Origin: Tillus elongatus
Lineage: Eukaryota; Arthropoda; Insecta; Coleoptera; Cleridae
DNA: 64,000 nucleotides
Direction: 5' to 3'
NCBI GenBank assembly: GCA_964006375.1
Contig: OZ023266.1
Location: forward strand, 159,529,292 to 159,593,291
Shown here: positions 11,321 to 22,655 of the stretch, in pieces
Layout of the letters: each line of letters starts with the position of its first letter
Numbering within the stretch: the stretch's first letter is position 1
Made by a program: the position numbers and the translations under genes
The notes under the pieces: generated by a model
Told to the model about the DNA's origin: nothing
Databases searched by the model: none
Seen by the model: only the letters and a program-made list of their open reading frames with translations

Positions 11321-12134
11321 ACCATCGATACCGCAATGGCGCGAAATTTGACTTCTGTTTCTTTGTGTGCTAAAACAAATCAAACCGAAGCAAGTGCAAA
11401 GTAAAATAGTCTATCTGAAAAGAAATAACTTTATATTAGACTTGTGTCGTGAGTAGTAGCTTGCATTTTCAAATGTGCTGGCTGTAAACAAAGCGCCAGT
11501 TATATGTTTGCGAAGAAATAAGGTAAAACGAAAGTTTAAAGATGTAGAAATATGATTGTATGAAATGCAGTGTACTGCATTCAAATGGAAAATTTATTCC
11601 CATTATTTGAACCTCTATAGTTTATGTTTGTTTTCACAGTAAACTAAACAAAGTAGAATATTGTGATTCCCCTTCAACATCCTATTGATATTGATGTGCT
11701 ACGATATATTTATTGTGGTGCATATTTGCTGTATTTACTATCGTTGTGTTTTATAAGTAAGAACATAGTACCTATTTGACAAGTACAATTTGGAGAACCC
11801 GATTCATCATAATACAGTTTTAGACCTGACGATCGTTTCGCTAACAAAGTTAGCGTCATCCGGGGGATGAATAAACTAAGTGAATGAAGACTATAACTAC
11901 TAATTATATGTGAGTTGCCAAGCAGTTGCGAACAGCGCCCTCTAGGAAGGTATACAGACAGACCCCCACTTCTCAGTCTTAAATCCCTGTAATTAAAACT
12001 GCATACCTGCCTTTGTAATACTGTGTGCCGTCATCAAACATTCCTTCTAAGAAGGACACGCTGGTTATTAAGATAACAGTTAGAACAATGGACTACATAG
12101 AACAGAACCTACTCTATTCATCTCTGTGTGAGTT

Positions 12135-12432
12135 TTTTGTTTCTTTAACGTCGGCCTATTTCCGCGACTATGGCCAATCACCGACACCAGGGAGCAGTTT
12201 CACCTCACTATCCTGGAAATTTTGCCGAACCCCTGCCTTTCTGTAAGGAGGGTAGGGATCTTTAACGTGCCCAACATTGCAAATGTGCAGACATTCAACT
12301 TGCTCAAATACAATGCCAGAACCTCGGTTGATGTTAATTTTACAGTTTGTACTAAGAAAGTGAAAAGAGAACCCTGGGATCGAAGCCAGTACCCTTCGGA
12401 GAGGCACACGTTCTTTACCCTGAATCATCGAT
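12135..12432 (-). mobile_element. tRNA-derived SINE, copy 1
   Basis: Minus strand. A tRNA-like head at 12,360-12,432 has a B-box (GCTTCGATCCC) and a decayed A-box. A conserved body follows (AACTGCTCCCTGGTGTCGG, GGCACGTTAAAGATCCC in sense) and ends at CGTTAAAGAAACAAA. Sister copies lie at 27,821-28,153 and 51,920-53,680. It lacks about 40 bases of the central region present in copy 2. Confidence 0.75.
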
Positions 12433-12471
12433 ATATATCTATATATCTTAATATTTTGTTCAAATATCTAA

Positions 12472-12473
<2 letters not shown>

Positions 12474-12532
<59 letters not shown>
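12474..12532. repeat. (TA)n microsatellite inside PLE-4
   Basis: The array begins exactly where the endonuclease reads ..DAYESIYI; the codons for the last residues (gtatatatat) are themselves TA-rich. Confidence 0.95.
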
Positions 12533-12533
<1 letters not shown>

Positions 12534-12905
12534 TTTCGTAGGCATCTAGCTGATGCGACTGCCTGACACTTTTGATTAACTCGAAATTTTGATTGTTATC
12601 GAAAATATGCTGAGCAATGCACGATTTATCCATAGTGTCATAGTTCAGCTATGCTAAATGTTCTTTAATGATTCAATGATTATTTTAGTTTGTCCAACAT
12701 AATCAAGTTCACAATCCTTACAACCGATTTCATAGATTTCCGATTCTTCTGTGATTTTATCTTTATCCTTTGGGTTACATAGCAAATTTTTTAATGTATT
12801 TTTTGCTAAATATGTTAGCTGTCAATTGGCTTTCTTAAAAATGCTATTAAAACCTCTCGTAATTCGCGGTTCAATTGGTTAACACACAACGGTTTTGTCT
12901 GGGTT
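12533..12905 (-). pseudogene. PLE-4 GIY-YIG endonuclease, left arm
   Basis: Minus-strand translation gives [20 protein letters not shown], then EIYEIGCKDCELDYVGQTK, then AQHIFDNNQNF and QLDAYES. The pattern (E)IYEI..C..C...YVGQTK is the GIY-YIG core with the Penelope-type CCHH-like cysteines, followed by the HIxDNxH motif. The frame is broken by stops and shifts. The enzyme would nick target DNA for retrotransposition; no reverse transcriptase of this family lies nearby. Confidence 0.75.
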
Positions 12906-12911
12906 TTTTTT

Positions 12912-13401
<490 letters not shown>

Positions 13402-13839
13402 CCTTAGAAATTCGAACAAAAATGTTTCGAACATTAGAGTAGCTCTTGGTCTATGTAGTCCATTGTTCGAACTGTTATCCTAATAACCACCGTGTCCTTC
13501 TTAGAAGGGATATTTGGTAACGACACACAGTATTACAAAGGCAGGTATGCAGTTTTAATTACAGCGATTTAAGACTCAGAAGACGGGGTATGTCTGTATA
13601 CCTTCCTAGAGTGCGCTGTTCGCAACTGCTTGGCAACTAACATAAATAGTAGTTCTAGTCTTCATTCTATTAGTTTATTCATCCCTCGGATGACGCTAAC
13701 TTTGTAAGAAAAACGATCGTCAGGTCTAAAATGTGTATTGTTATGAACTGGGTTCTCCAAATTGTACTTGTCAGTGCTCATCACAGGTTCCAATTTTCAC
13801 TCACCTACTTGACACTAAAGTTTATTAGAACAAATTGTA

Positions 13840-13960
13840 CAGGTGTTTAAAAAAACATGTGCCATCGCTCGTGGTTAGAATTCACACGTAAAAATAAGAC
13901 TTTTTTTCATATGAACATAATAGGGCCGGTTTTGCTTTGTGTAGTAGCTATAGGGTAGAT
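13840..13960 (+). repeat. Fragment related to the 17.7-kb fold-back MITE
   Basis: CAGGTGTTTAAAAAAACATG and 'aaaaataagactttttttca' resemble the arm termini at 17,711 and 18,692, diverged and single-armed. Confidence 0.4.
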
Positions 13961-14091
13961 TTTTTTTTATTTATTCATTTCGAATATAATTTGGAGGGTA
14001 AAAGTCATTTAAACTAGTACATACTTTCTGCTGAGAAAGTGTGCACAGCTTCACCAGGACCGTGCCTATGTGGTATTGCTGCAATAAGTAA

Positions 14092-14545
14092 AAGTCTGTA
14101 TGCAGCAAGTGCGTTATGGTAGCGAATTTTTTTTAACATATTTTTAATAGCAAATGTCTTTCTTTGATGAAAGCAGGCATCAAACTTGGTTGCTTATATA
14201 GTAGAAACAATGTACCATATTTCATCGAAATAACTTTACTGTTAGAAAATATATAAACATTTTTCAAAAGTCTGGATGCAGCAAGTGTGTTATGGAAGTA
14301 AATTTCTATAAAAATGTTTTTAATAGCAAATGCGAGCAGGCATCAATCTGATTACCGGTATAGACTATGTAGTAGAAACAATGTACTATATTTTATCAAA
14401 ATTACTTATGGTTTGAAAATATACAAAAATTTTCCGAAAATAAACTTAACTGTTGGTTTCCTAACCAACAAAGCTTGCGTTAATAGAAAATTGAGTTATT
14501 GAAATTTGAAGGATTTCATGAAAATTCGGTTAATTTGCAGATTAG
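14092..14545 (+). mobile_element. Two tandem partial family T MITEs
   Basis: T termini at 14,101 (GCAGCAAGTGCGTTATGGTA) and 14,276 (GATGCAGCAAGTGTGTTATG) each start a copy of the family interior (TAGTAGAAACAATGTAC). The first is cut at about 14,267 by the second. The second is cut at about 14,545 by the fold-back element. Confidence 0.6.
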
Positions 14546-15300
14546 CTTTTCAAAAAATTGTTTTCAGAAACATTACTGGGACCCCATCTGGATGCACAAA
14601 CCACAAGAAAAATTTCTTGTTCACACCCCACAAGGAAGTTACGGGACTGGGAGTGAATAGGGGTGCTGGGCGGGGTAGGTAGTAGAAAGGAAATATGCAA
14701 AGAAAATGCGAAGAAAACTGCTAGAAAGCTGTCTATTTGAAGCCCTATCCCCATTAAATCCTGCCAACCCGCACAGCACCCCTATTTGCCCCAGGTCACG
14801 TAGCTTCCTTGGGGGGTATGATCAAGAAGTTTTTCTTGTGGTTTATGCAACACGAGGGGGGAAGGAAAATGGCTACGACAAAGCAGACCCCCCCCCCGGT
14901 TCGACTTGCGTCAGGGGTGGGGGTTTGGTGGGTGGCTGCCTCGTCGTTGGGATTTGCTTTCCCCCTCGCGTGCATACAACCACCCTCGCGTCAAAACCAC
15001 AAGAAAAATGTCTTGTTCCTACCCGGCCAAGGAAGTTACAGCCAGGGGGGATAGGGGTGCTGTGCGGGGTAGGCAGGGTTTAAAGGGGATATGGCTTCAC
15101 AGATGTGAAAAAGACAACTTTCAAGCCCGTTTTATTCGAATTTTCTGCTGATATTTCCTTTTTACTACCTACCCCACCCAGCAACCCCTACTCACTCATG
15201 GTCCCGTAACTTCCTTGGGGGGTGTGAACAAGAATTTTTTCTTGGGGTTTGTGGATCCAGGGGCAGCCCTAGGTACAGTTTTTTGAAAACCGTTCGGGAG
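14545..15300. mobile_element. Nested fold-back element, copy 1
   Basis: Outer inverted arms at about 14,562-14,700 and 15,150-15,285 (CACAAACCACAAGAAAAA against its complement; ACTACCTACCCCACCCAGCA against its complement). A second, inner inverted pair of the same sequence lies at about 14,715-14,850 and 14,990-15,110. The sequence is much more GC-rich than its surroundings. No protein is expected; the frames across it are by-products of the inverted structure. A diverged relative lies at 23,510-23,865. Confidence 0.65.
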
Positions 15301-15322
15301 CTAAACTGCAAATTTACCGAAA

Positions 15323-15950
15323 ATTCGCTACCAAAACGCACTTACTGCTTCCAGATTTTTTCTTACAAACGCATCATATTTTGATAAAATGCAAAAATGC
15401 ATTAACGAGTTTGTTCTACAAAAATTAGCTAAACGTTATAGAACGTTAAAGCATAAAGTTCACTAAACCTATAGCGAAAGCATCAACTTAACTAAACCGA
15501 CAGCCAAAGCATCAGAGAAAGGGTCTATTTGAAATAAATTTTCTGTTAACATTTTAGTAAAATGAAGGGCAATGACGGTTAAATCTGAAACATAAGGGTT
15601 CGCAGAACAGTATTTGTTTCACGTTCTTTGCCTAAACATTGCCAATTTTGACGTGTAAAATTGCGAGTTCGACATTTTGAGGAAAACTCCAAAATTTGTT
15701 TCTTTAACTGCCCATAATTTCTTTGTCTTCAAAGCTAGAGACCTAAATTTTGGTACAGAGTTCACTCTTTATAATACAAACCAAATTTGGTTGCCTTTAC
15801 TTTGTTATTTCTGGAGATATGAATTTTTTTTAGAAAGAAAACACAAAATTTTCCGGGAAAACCTGGTCCGATTTTCCTGGCTAACGAAATTATCCAAGCC
15901 ACTTGCACAGGGAAGTTACTCACCAAATTTGATCAAGATTGGGCCATGAT
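15323..15950 (-). repeat. Long composite element: T terminus, extension E, module B
   Basis: Starts with ACCAAAACGCACTTACTGCT (T terminus), passes through extension E blocks (AAAGCATCAGAGAAAGGGTC, GCCAATTTTGACGTGTAAAA) and ends with reversed module B (TGGCTAACGAAATTATCCAA, GATCAAGATTGGGCCAT). Same order as 54,570-55,140. Confidence 0.55.
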
Positions 15951-16019
15951 TACTCTGTATGGATTTTTTTCTTTCATTTGATATGTGTGGTAAATAATGT
16001 TATTCTCCTTTATTATTAT

Positions 16020-16448
16020 TCCTAAAAGCTTTAGTTGTGTACTGCTCTTCCTCCACAATATTTTGAAGTGAACGAATCATCTCTGGGTATTTGATGGGGC
16101 CTTGAATATATATATTGGGGGTGGTTTGGGAATTCTTTCTATTACTGGCTGCGCATCTCTCAGATCACTATCAGCTAACGTTGCTAGGGGTAAAAGTCTA
16201 TTGCTAACTAAATATAGAGATTCATCTGATGACCGAATTCCTTGTCTTTGTATTCTTTTTATTTTATACCTTGACTGAGCCTGCTGCCATTCATTTTTGT
16301 CATTATTTATTTGGTTGCTGGTATTTGTGTCGACGCTTATTACTCCTACGCCGCTGGTATTGCTGATTATAGATTGAATATCTCTTGCCGGCTGATAATT
16401 GATCTGAATTAGTGGGTCGGATGTATCCATGTGACTGTGGCCTGTCAT
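16020..16448 (-). pseudogene. Gag-like ORF1 fragment (pre-C2HC type)
   Basis: A 123-codon frame from ATG at 16,448 is rich in Gln, Asn and Ser and ends in IERIPKPPPIYIFKAPSNTQ. After a frameshift near 16,077 it continues as KYPEMIRSLQNIVEEEQYTT. The KPPPIY motif followed by this block is typical of the pre-C2HC region of gag-like ORF1 proteins in arthropod non-LTR elements, which bind element RNA. The zinc knuckles that should follow are absent, so this is a 5' piece. No matching reverse transcriptase is adjacent. A host gene captured from such an ORF is possible but unsupported. Confidence 0.55.
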
Positions 16449-17519
16449 AATTTTAATAAATCATATTCCATTATGCGCTGATTAATTATGTGACTATTTA
16501 ACTTACTATAATAAAATGTTTATTGTACATATTGATATTTACTTTTCTAAATATTCTCCGTGAAAATATTTATCACTTAAAATATTATTGTTGCAGCAGT
16601 CACTTTTAATAACTTTACCGAGATCACTAAACAACACGTCCCCACCTGACCACGATTATCACAAACTCGTTTTGCATAAATGCAAAAATTTTCGTAGATC
16701 TTGCAGCTATAATTAGCCGCTGTTTTACTTATGCGGAAATGTGTCTCAAAAAACAATACGCCAGTACATATCTGCAGATCTACAAATTTAAACACATTGT
16801 GAAATTTAAGGTACCTTTAGGAACAGGGCCTTCTCTATTTTTAGTTCTTAAAAACTTGTAATCCTATAGGGAACATTTTTATCTACACGAGTCGAGAGGA
16901 AGGGAAATGTTAACTTAATTTACTTGTCCCAGAATAGAAACTGCTACAAGCTAATGCCTTTGCACTTGAATAATACAAAAACTAATTGCCACCCTAAGGC
17001 GCATATCAGTTTACACAAGCCTAAATTACTTACCGCCATAAATCTGCTCCCATTTTACATCACATGGGTGCCGACAAATTTAGATATTTAACGCGTGCGA
17101 TGAAATTTATAGCATTCGCCAAGATTAATGAATCTGTATCGGGCTTGTAGCTCCGTATCAAAGATGGGGCCAAGGAACACCGCAAACGTGTACTTAGGAA
17201 GTCGGCGTCTTGTGAATTGTGCAAACACAGGAGCGAAGCTACGGGAACCGACCCGGGACGCACAGACTTTCTCTCAACTGGGCGAATTTACTGCGGCCGT
17301 TGCAGATTTACGATGCGGAGTGCTGGAAAGACGCCTTAATTAAACAGTGAAGACTCTATTAGGGTATTAAGTCGTCTGTGCATCAAACAAACACCGTAAC
17401 ACCGGTGCATGTAGCCAAAACTTAACAAGGTTCGACCGAAAGAGGTAAATGTTCAAACTCCACTCATCCGCTGCATTATGCCGCATTGTTGCTGAATTAT
17501 TGTTACTTTGTTATTAGAC
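16449..17519. other. No recognised feature
   Basis: Includes a locally GC-richer patch at about 17,090-17,345 with overlapping short frames on both strands (71 and 67 codons). I recognise neither. Confidence 0.4.
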
Positions 17520-17644
17520 GTTTTTAGCGAATTTTCATTAAGAAAATTCACTATTAGAGAGGTATCGATGCTAAGCCTTTCGAAAAATTTCTTCAAATGA
17601 GCGTGAAATAGGGTCCCTGGAACCCATATCCAATGTCCGTTTTA

Positions 17645-17647
<3 letters not shown>
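17520..17647 (+). repeat. Module C copy
   Basis: 'ttagcgaattttcattaaga', GAGAGGTATCGATG, CAAATGAGCGTGAAATAGGG and GGAACCCATATCCAATGTCC in order, running straight into the (TA)n array. Confidence 0.65.

Positions 17648-17710
<63 letters not shown>
17648..17710. repeat. (TA)n microsatellite
   Basis: About 31 units. The fold-back MITE at 17,711 begins directly after it, and a short TATATATA follows the MITE's other end at 18,693. Confidence 0.95.
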
Positions 17711-17713
<3 letters not shown>

Positions 17714-18692
17714 ATGTTTCAAAAATGATGGTCCATGTTAGAGGTGCGCATTCATCACAAGAAAATAAGACTTTTTTCATGTAAATATGGGTCCGCAAAT
17801 GCTTAGTTTTTTAAATGCACCGTGTTAAAGTTATTTGTTTTTGTCAGTTTTTCACGAATAAGTCCGAGTCAAATTAAAATTTGGACGTGAAAATTGGCAT
17901 GTGGGGGTTTTCGAGGGCAAGAAAAATTTAAATATGTTATTGTTAATAACACTGCTGGCAGAGGGCGCCACCTGTAAGACATGGCTTACATTCAATTGGC
18001 TATAATTTTTTGACATCCAGTAATATCCACCTACCGTATAGCTACATTGCAGCCCTTATCAATTGTAAGAAAAAAATGTATATTTCATTTAAATCTCTCA
18101 GACACACCATTTTCGAGATATTTCAATTTTTGTATGTCTATGTCGCTCAAAAATTAATTCTGCGACAAATCATAGGAATACATTTTTCACCTTTTAAATT
18201 GCTATCAGTATGTATAAACTTAATTTCCTTATTCTCTAGTTAAAAATTAATATCTTACCAGAAAAAAGAACTGACAATTGGCAACATCGACATACAAAAA
18301 TTGAAATATCTCGAAAATTGTGTGTCTGGGAGATTTAAATGAAATATACATTTTTGCTTACAATTGATAAGGGCTGCAATACGGTAGGTTGATATTACTG
18401 GGTGTCAAAAAATTATAGTCAATTGGAATGTATAGTCTTTCAGGTGGCGCCCTCTACCAGCAGTGTTATTAACAATATATTATTTAAATTTCGTGCCCTC
18501 AAAAACCCCCGCATGCCAACTTTCACGCCAACATTTTAATTTGACTAAAACAAACTGAAAAAACAAATAACTTTAATATGCTGTATTTAAAAAATTAAGC
18601 ATTTGCGGACCCATGTTTATATGAAAAAATAGTCTTATTTTTTGTGCTGAATATGCACCTGTAACATAGACCATCATTTTTGAAACACCCTG
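17711..18692. mobile_element. Fold-back MITE with arms of about 420 bp
   Basis: Left arm (about 17,711-18,135) and right arm (about 18,275-18,692) are inverted copies. GTTTCAAAAATGATGGTC is at the left edge and its complement is at the right edge, before CACCCTG. Shared inner blocks include GAGGGCGCCACCTG and TTGCAGCCCTTATCAATTGT. A spacer of roughly 140 bp separates the arms. TA lies at both edges, so a mariner-type transposase probably mobilised it. Confidence 0.8.
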
Positions 18693-18699
18693 TATATAT

Positions 18700-18870
18700 A
18701 TCCAGCAGATTACTCAAAAAATACTTCACTGATTTGGACCAAATTTAGGAATTGCCCTTACTTTGTTAATGGCTTGGATGAGTTCGTTCATCAGATCTTA
18801 ACGCCCAATTTTTCTCAACAAGAAATTAAAATTCCGGGACGCAGCAAGTGCGTTATGGTAGAGAATTGTA
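18700..18870 (+). repeat. Module B variant followed by a family T terminus
   Basis: CAGATTACTCAAAAAATACT, TTTGGACCAAATTTAGGAAT, then CCGGGACGCAGCAAGTGCGT. The module resumes after the MITE, so the MITE was inserted within the (TA)n part of a B-C composite. Confidence 0.6.
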
Positions 18871-19764
18871 AACTAGTGGTTGTAAACCCATTTTGATGCA
18901 TTTTGATGAAAGAAAAATTAACTTATTCGAAATTAATAATAAAATAATCCTCGACATCACTTCAAATTCTATAATGCAATATCTACAATGTCGGACAGAT
19001 GACGTTACATGTAATGCTATGCTATTTAAATAAAGCGTAGATAAAAATCTAAACACAATCATTGCAAGATGTCAATATGTAACTGTTTCTTACCGGGGTT
19101 TCCAGATCTTCAGAAATTTCATGTAGTTAAACCTCCCATGTATAAACATCTCAAATTTTCACAATTTCTGATAATAAAGAAAACGTTTTATAATATTTAA
19201 TTGTATCAGTTAGTTAAAAAATACGGTAATCCATAGCTGTACAAATACCTGCAAATTTCTAATTACCCATTTCTCATGATTTTTAATTTATCCCTCCAAT
19301 CCTAATTTACTCTATCTGACAACGTTGTTAGAAAGCGTTAAAACTAAAACTCTGTTGTAACGCGACGACCATGTTGATACTAAAGCCATCTATTGTTTAA
19401 AATGTTTACTACCGTTGCAACGATAGATGCCTTTGTTACCAGTCGTGCAACTAGCTAATTTTGTGTGACTTTTTGTGTCGAAATTCTAAGTTCAAACTTA
19501 TTATATTATCATCCTACCGCTTACACACCCATCGGCCTTGAATTATTATGATTAATTGTGTAAGAATAAGTAGTGATTGTGCTATTTATGTGAATTAAAA
19601 ATGAGTCGTGGTTCATACTCCATAAGTAGTCATGTTACATAAATAAACACAACAAGGGAAATGTAGCGTTCTTCAATTTGCCGAAAGGTGGCCTGTTGTA
19701 AGTAAACATTATTAATTTCTTGCAACTATTACCTAACTAAGTCCCTAGAATTAACAGTGGGACA

Positions 19765-19766
<2 letters not shown>
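18871..19766. other. No recognised feature
   Basis: AT-rich sequence without a supported gene or terminal repeat. Confidence 0.45.

Positions 19767-19857
<91 letters not shown>
19767..19857. repeat. (TA)n microsatellite
   Basis: About 45 units, next to the downstream edge of the PLE-3 reverse transcriptase piece. Confidence 0.95.
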
Positions 19858-19861
<4 letters not shown>

Positions 19862-19899
19862 ATGTTGCACTTCACAGTAATCACTTTTAAATATACCCT

Positions 19900-20179
19900 T
19901 TATTTGTTTGGTGTACTTTTTGCGATTTTGTTTAGGTGGACTGCAGTGAAAAGTGAAACAATATCAAGACTAACAATTACATAATTATCTGGAATTGTAA
20001 CATCCTTTATAAAATCTGAAAAGTGAAAAGAGTCTCTTATGTAATAATCATTGTGTATATTGTAAGCTTTTGTTAAAATTTCAGTGATTAGTTTAGCTAA
20101 TTTACTATTAGGTGAATTTATGGAAGAAATAATTGGCCTTAAAGATAAAACAGGTTTATGAATTTTAGGAAGACCATAG
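19900..20179 (-). pseudogene. PLE-3 Penelope-like reverse transcriptase fragment
   Basis: Minus-strand reading is open for about 93 codons with no start codon of its own. It begins YGLPKIHKPVLSLRPIISSI, continues through KLAKLITEILTKAY and YYIRDSFHFSDFIKDV to VIVSLDIVSLFTAVHLNKIA, and stops at 19,900-19,902. YGLPKIHKP..RPI is the signature block of Penelope reverse transcriptases. SLDIVSLFT is motif A with the catalytic Asp. The 3' two thirds of the domain are missing on this strand. Confidence 0.85.
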
Positions 20180-20603
20180 TATTTTCTATTTTACACTGTG
20201 AAACCGTAAGTAATAAAAGAATGTTTTTAGAAGAATTTGAAATTACTTTTACGGACAATTTAATAAACTTTAAAAAAGATAATAATTTTAAAAATCACTA
20301 CCCTTATATATATATATATTTCCTAGACAAAAACGAAAAACAAATTCAATTAGAAAATAGTTAGCTTTATATGTCAGTTTGGCACTTTTAGACTTCAGTG
20401 AAGTTTATAAAAAGGTTTTTTTCCATGTTTGTTATTGTATAATTAGTTTAGTAAAACTCACGTTATATGTAAGTATTTTAAACTTTTATATTTTTTTCTA
20501 TGTAAATTGTAAACTTTTTTCTTTCCATGTTGTAGCCTTGAGAAAGGAATAAATTTTTCCGAAAGCTCGGCATATAATAAAGAGTTTTATTTTGCAACTT
20601 TAT

Positions 20604-20605
<2 letters not shown>
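20180..20605 (+). mobile_element. PLE-3 3' end (endonuclease tail and terminal repeat)
   Basis: Plus-strand piece joined head to head with the reverse transcriptase fragment. It encodes a short C-terminal tail (RMFLEEFEITFTDNLINFKK..DKNEKQIQLENS, stop at about 20,364), followed by untranslated sequence with CCTTGAGAAAGGAATAAAT and TTTTTCCGAAAGCTCGGCAT and an AATAAAG poly(A)-type signal. The TTGAGAA..CCGAAAGCTCGG arrangement is common at Penelope 3' ends. Confidence 0.65.

Positions 20606-20611
<6 letters not shown>

Positions 20612-20694
<83 letters not shown>
20612..20694. repeat. (TA)n microsatellite
   Basis: Preceded by a short CA tract (20,603-20,611). Follows the PLE-3 3' end. Confidence 0.95.
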
Positions 20695-20700
<6 letters not shown>

Positions 20701-20745
20701 ACGACCAACCTCAGATTTGGCTTCCAGGGGTTCTAGGTCGCGCTC

Positions 20746-20842
<97 letters not shown>

Positions 20843-21170
20843 CACACCGATAACTTAAAAAATAAGGCGCCAATTTTTACAAAATTTGGCATGTACCTTT
20901 GTAAATGGCTTGGACAAGTTCGTTATTCAGAAAAATCGAACGAGGTTTACCGGGAAAATTTTGAGTTTTCATTCGAAAAAAATTTGTATCTCAAAATGTA
21001 AAAATGCTATGATAACCAAATTTGGTAGGTAGGTTTACGATATAAAAAGTAAACTGTACGCCAAAATTTGGGTTTCTATGTTGCAATAAAAAAAAAGGTA
21101 TAATAAAATATTTTGTGCCAAAACATTTCTATGAAAATTCACTACTATAACGTACTTGCTGCGTCCAGGC
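20695..21170 (-). repeat. Composite element: module C, (TA)n, module B, T terminus
   Basis: Reversed module C fragment (20,695-20,747: TCTAGGTCGCGCTCATTATA), a (TA)n array, then module B (ATCACACCGATAACTTAAAA at 20,843; AAAACTCGAG-free version of the shared blocks) ending at ACTACTATAACGTACTTGCT with GCGTCC. This shows the full order C-(TA)n-B-T in one place. Confidence 0.65.
20748..20842. repeat. (TA)n microsatellite
   Basis: About 47 units, one G interruption at 20,829. Internal to the C-B composite. Confidence 0.95.
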
Positions 21171-21650
21171 TTTTAAATTTGCTAAAAGTACATATTTAAC
21201 AACTAAATAGACAATTAAAAAATGTGTTTCTGCTCTTATCTTGAAATAAAGTAAGTCTTGCTTATACGCTTGATACGGTTGGTAAATACAATATCAGTCT
21301 AAAATGTGCACTATCCGCTATCTGCACCAACACAAGTTTTGTTTAATTAAAGTCTTCCTATAAGATTTTCGACTGTAATAAAGATCTAGCAGAGGGTAAG
21401 AAAGTAATGCTAAGAAATTGACAATAAAGTTGGTAATACTGGGTGTATGAGATAGAAATTTTTTATTTTGGACCTAAAAAACGAAAACTCAAGATATAAT
21501 ATATATTGGATAGGTTAAATATACTGTTGTATTTCTTTTCAAATTTTTTTAAAATCAACTGTCTAATCTACAAATGAAAATAACAGTTTTTTACCCAATT
21601 AGCCGCACTTAACATTAATACCAAATCTGTTTTGCAATAGTCTTTCTTCA

Positions 21651-21746
21651 CTATGCGAAAACTGGAACCTGTGATGAGCACTAATAAGTACACTTTGAGA
21701 AAGTGTAAGTGTTGTGGTGATTTGGGGTTTCTCAAAGTGTACTTAT
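21651..21746. mobile_element. Small hairpin insertion with 12-base flanking duplication
   Basis: TAGTCTTTCTTC occurs on both sides (about 21,639-21,650 and 21,747-21,758), interrupting the transposase relic. The insert of about 96 bases contains GGAACCTGTGATGAGCACT and a 17-base inverted repeat (AAGTACACTTTGAGAAA and its complement). Confidence 0.6.
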
Positions 21747-22300
21747 AGTCTTTCTTCCCTTACATGGGAATTTTCGTTTGCCCAATAATGCCTATTAGGG
21801 CGATTATACATACCACAATTTGTAAATCTGGATTCATCGGTCCATATTATTTTCAAATGAAAATTTTCATCTTGCTGACATTGTCCTTGATACCATCTGC
21901 AGAATTAAAGTCGCTTAGGGTAATCGTCAACATTTAAGCCTTGTACGATTGTTGGTTTGTATCGATGGTAATGATTTTGTTTTAATACACGGTGTACCGT
22001 ACTTTTTGGAACGTCAGTTTGTTCACCATAAAACCGAACATATTGCGGAGGGTTTTCGTTTGAAACCTGTAAGATGGCATTATTTATTTCTTCATTTCTA
22101 GGCATTGGTAGTTTCTTTGCGTGGAAGTTACCGACGTTCAATAGATTGGTCACTATCCTGTGAAATATTTTGGTGTTTGGTTATCGTCTTTCTGGGTAGT
22201 TATTTTGATATGAATTTGCAGCAGCCTCAGTGTTTCGGTTAGAACGAATATAACGTTCCAACATGTCAAAATATTCTTCATAACTGAACATATTGTTGAA
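21735..22300 (-). pseudogene. Mariner/Tc1-type transposase fragment, N-terminal half
   Basis: Minus-strand reading from ATG at about 22,300: MFSYEEYFDMLERYIRSNRN, then ANSYQNNYPER, a stop/shift, then PMPRNEEINNAILQVSNENP, VPKSTVHRVLKQNHYHRYKP and, after a TAA, KIIWTDESRFTNCGMYNRPN. This gives the helix-turn-helix region and the first catalytic Asp (WTDES) of a DUF4817-type mariner relative. The second and third catalytic positions are missing. It differs from the 7.6-9.4 kb family in sequence. Confidence 0.75.
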
Positions 22301-22655
22301 TAATATTTCAAATAAACAGGAAACAAACTATTTAGTACAAAATATAAATCAACGTATTAAATACACATCAAACTGTTCAGATGATTAAGAATGACAGTAT
22401 TCTTAATTGTCGCGATAGTGTTCCATCGATAGCAAGCGTTCTTCTGTTGTTTTGAGTTGACTTACGTTTAAAAATCAAACAATTTTGAAAGGCGTCTTCG
22501 CAAATCATTAATCTGCTTTTTATTGGCTTCTGTTAGTAAATTTAGTAATTTACTAGGTTTACCTATTTAATTAAATTATAACAATTTTTTAGGATAATGT
22601 TGTAATGTAAAATACAATTTGTACTAATGGGCCAATTCATTGGTGTGCTAAAACT
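22301..22655. other. No recognised feature
   Basis: Sequence between the transposase relic and element D. No gene or clear terminal repeat. Confidence 0.4.

Noticed and set aside
11820..11870. Hammerhead ribozyme in the PLE-4 terminal region (GGATGACGCTAAC..GTTAGCGAAACGATCGTC on the minus strand)
   Set aside because: Stem II, AAAC and a self-pairing stem III before GTC are suggestive, but the core has G for U4 and I find no convincing stem I. The sister copy at 13,690-13,730 has lost stem II. Too weak to annotate as a ribozyme.
14706..15151. Overlapping frames of 81-125 codons in the GC-rich patch
   Set aside because: They lie across the four inverted modules of the fold-back element and have no family resemblance.
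17060..17343. Overlapping frames on both strands in a GC-richer patch
   Set aside because: Neither translation matches a family I know, and nothing around them supports an exon.
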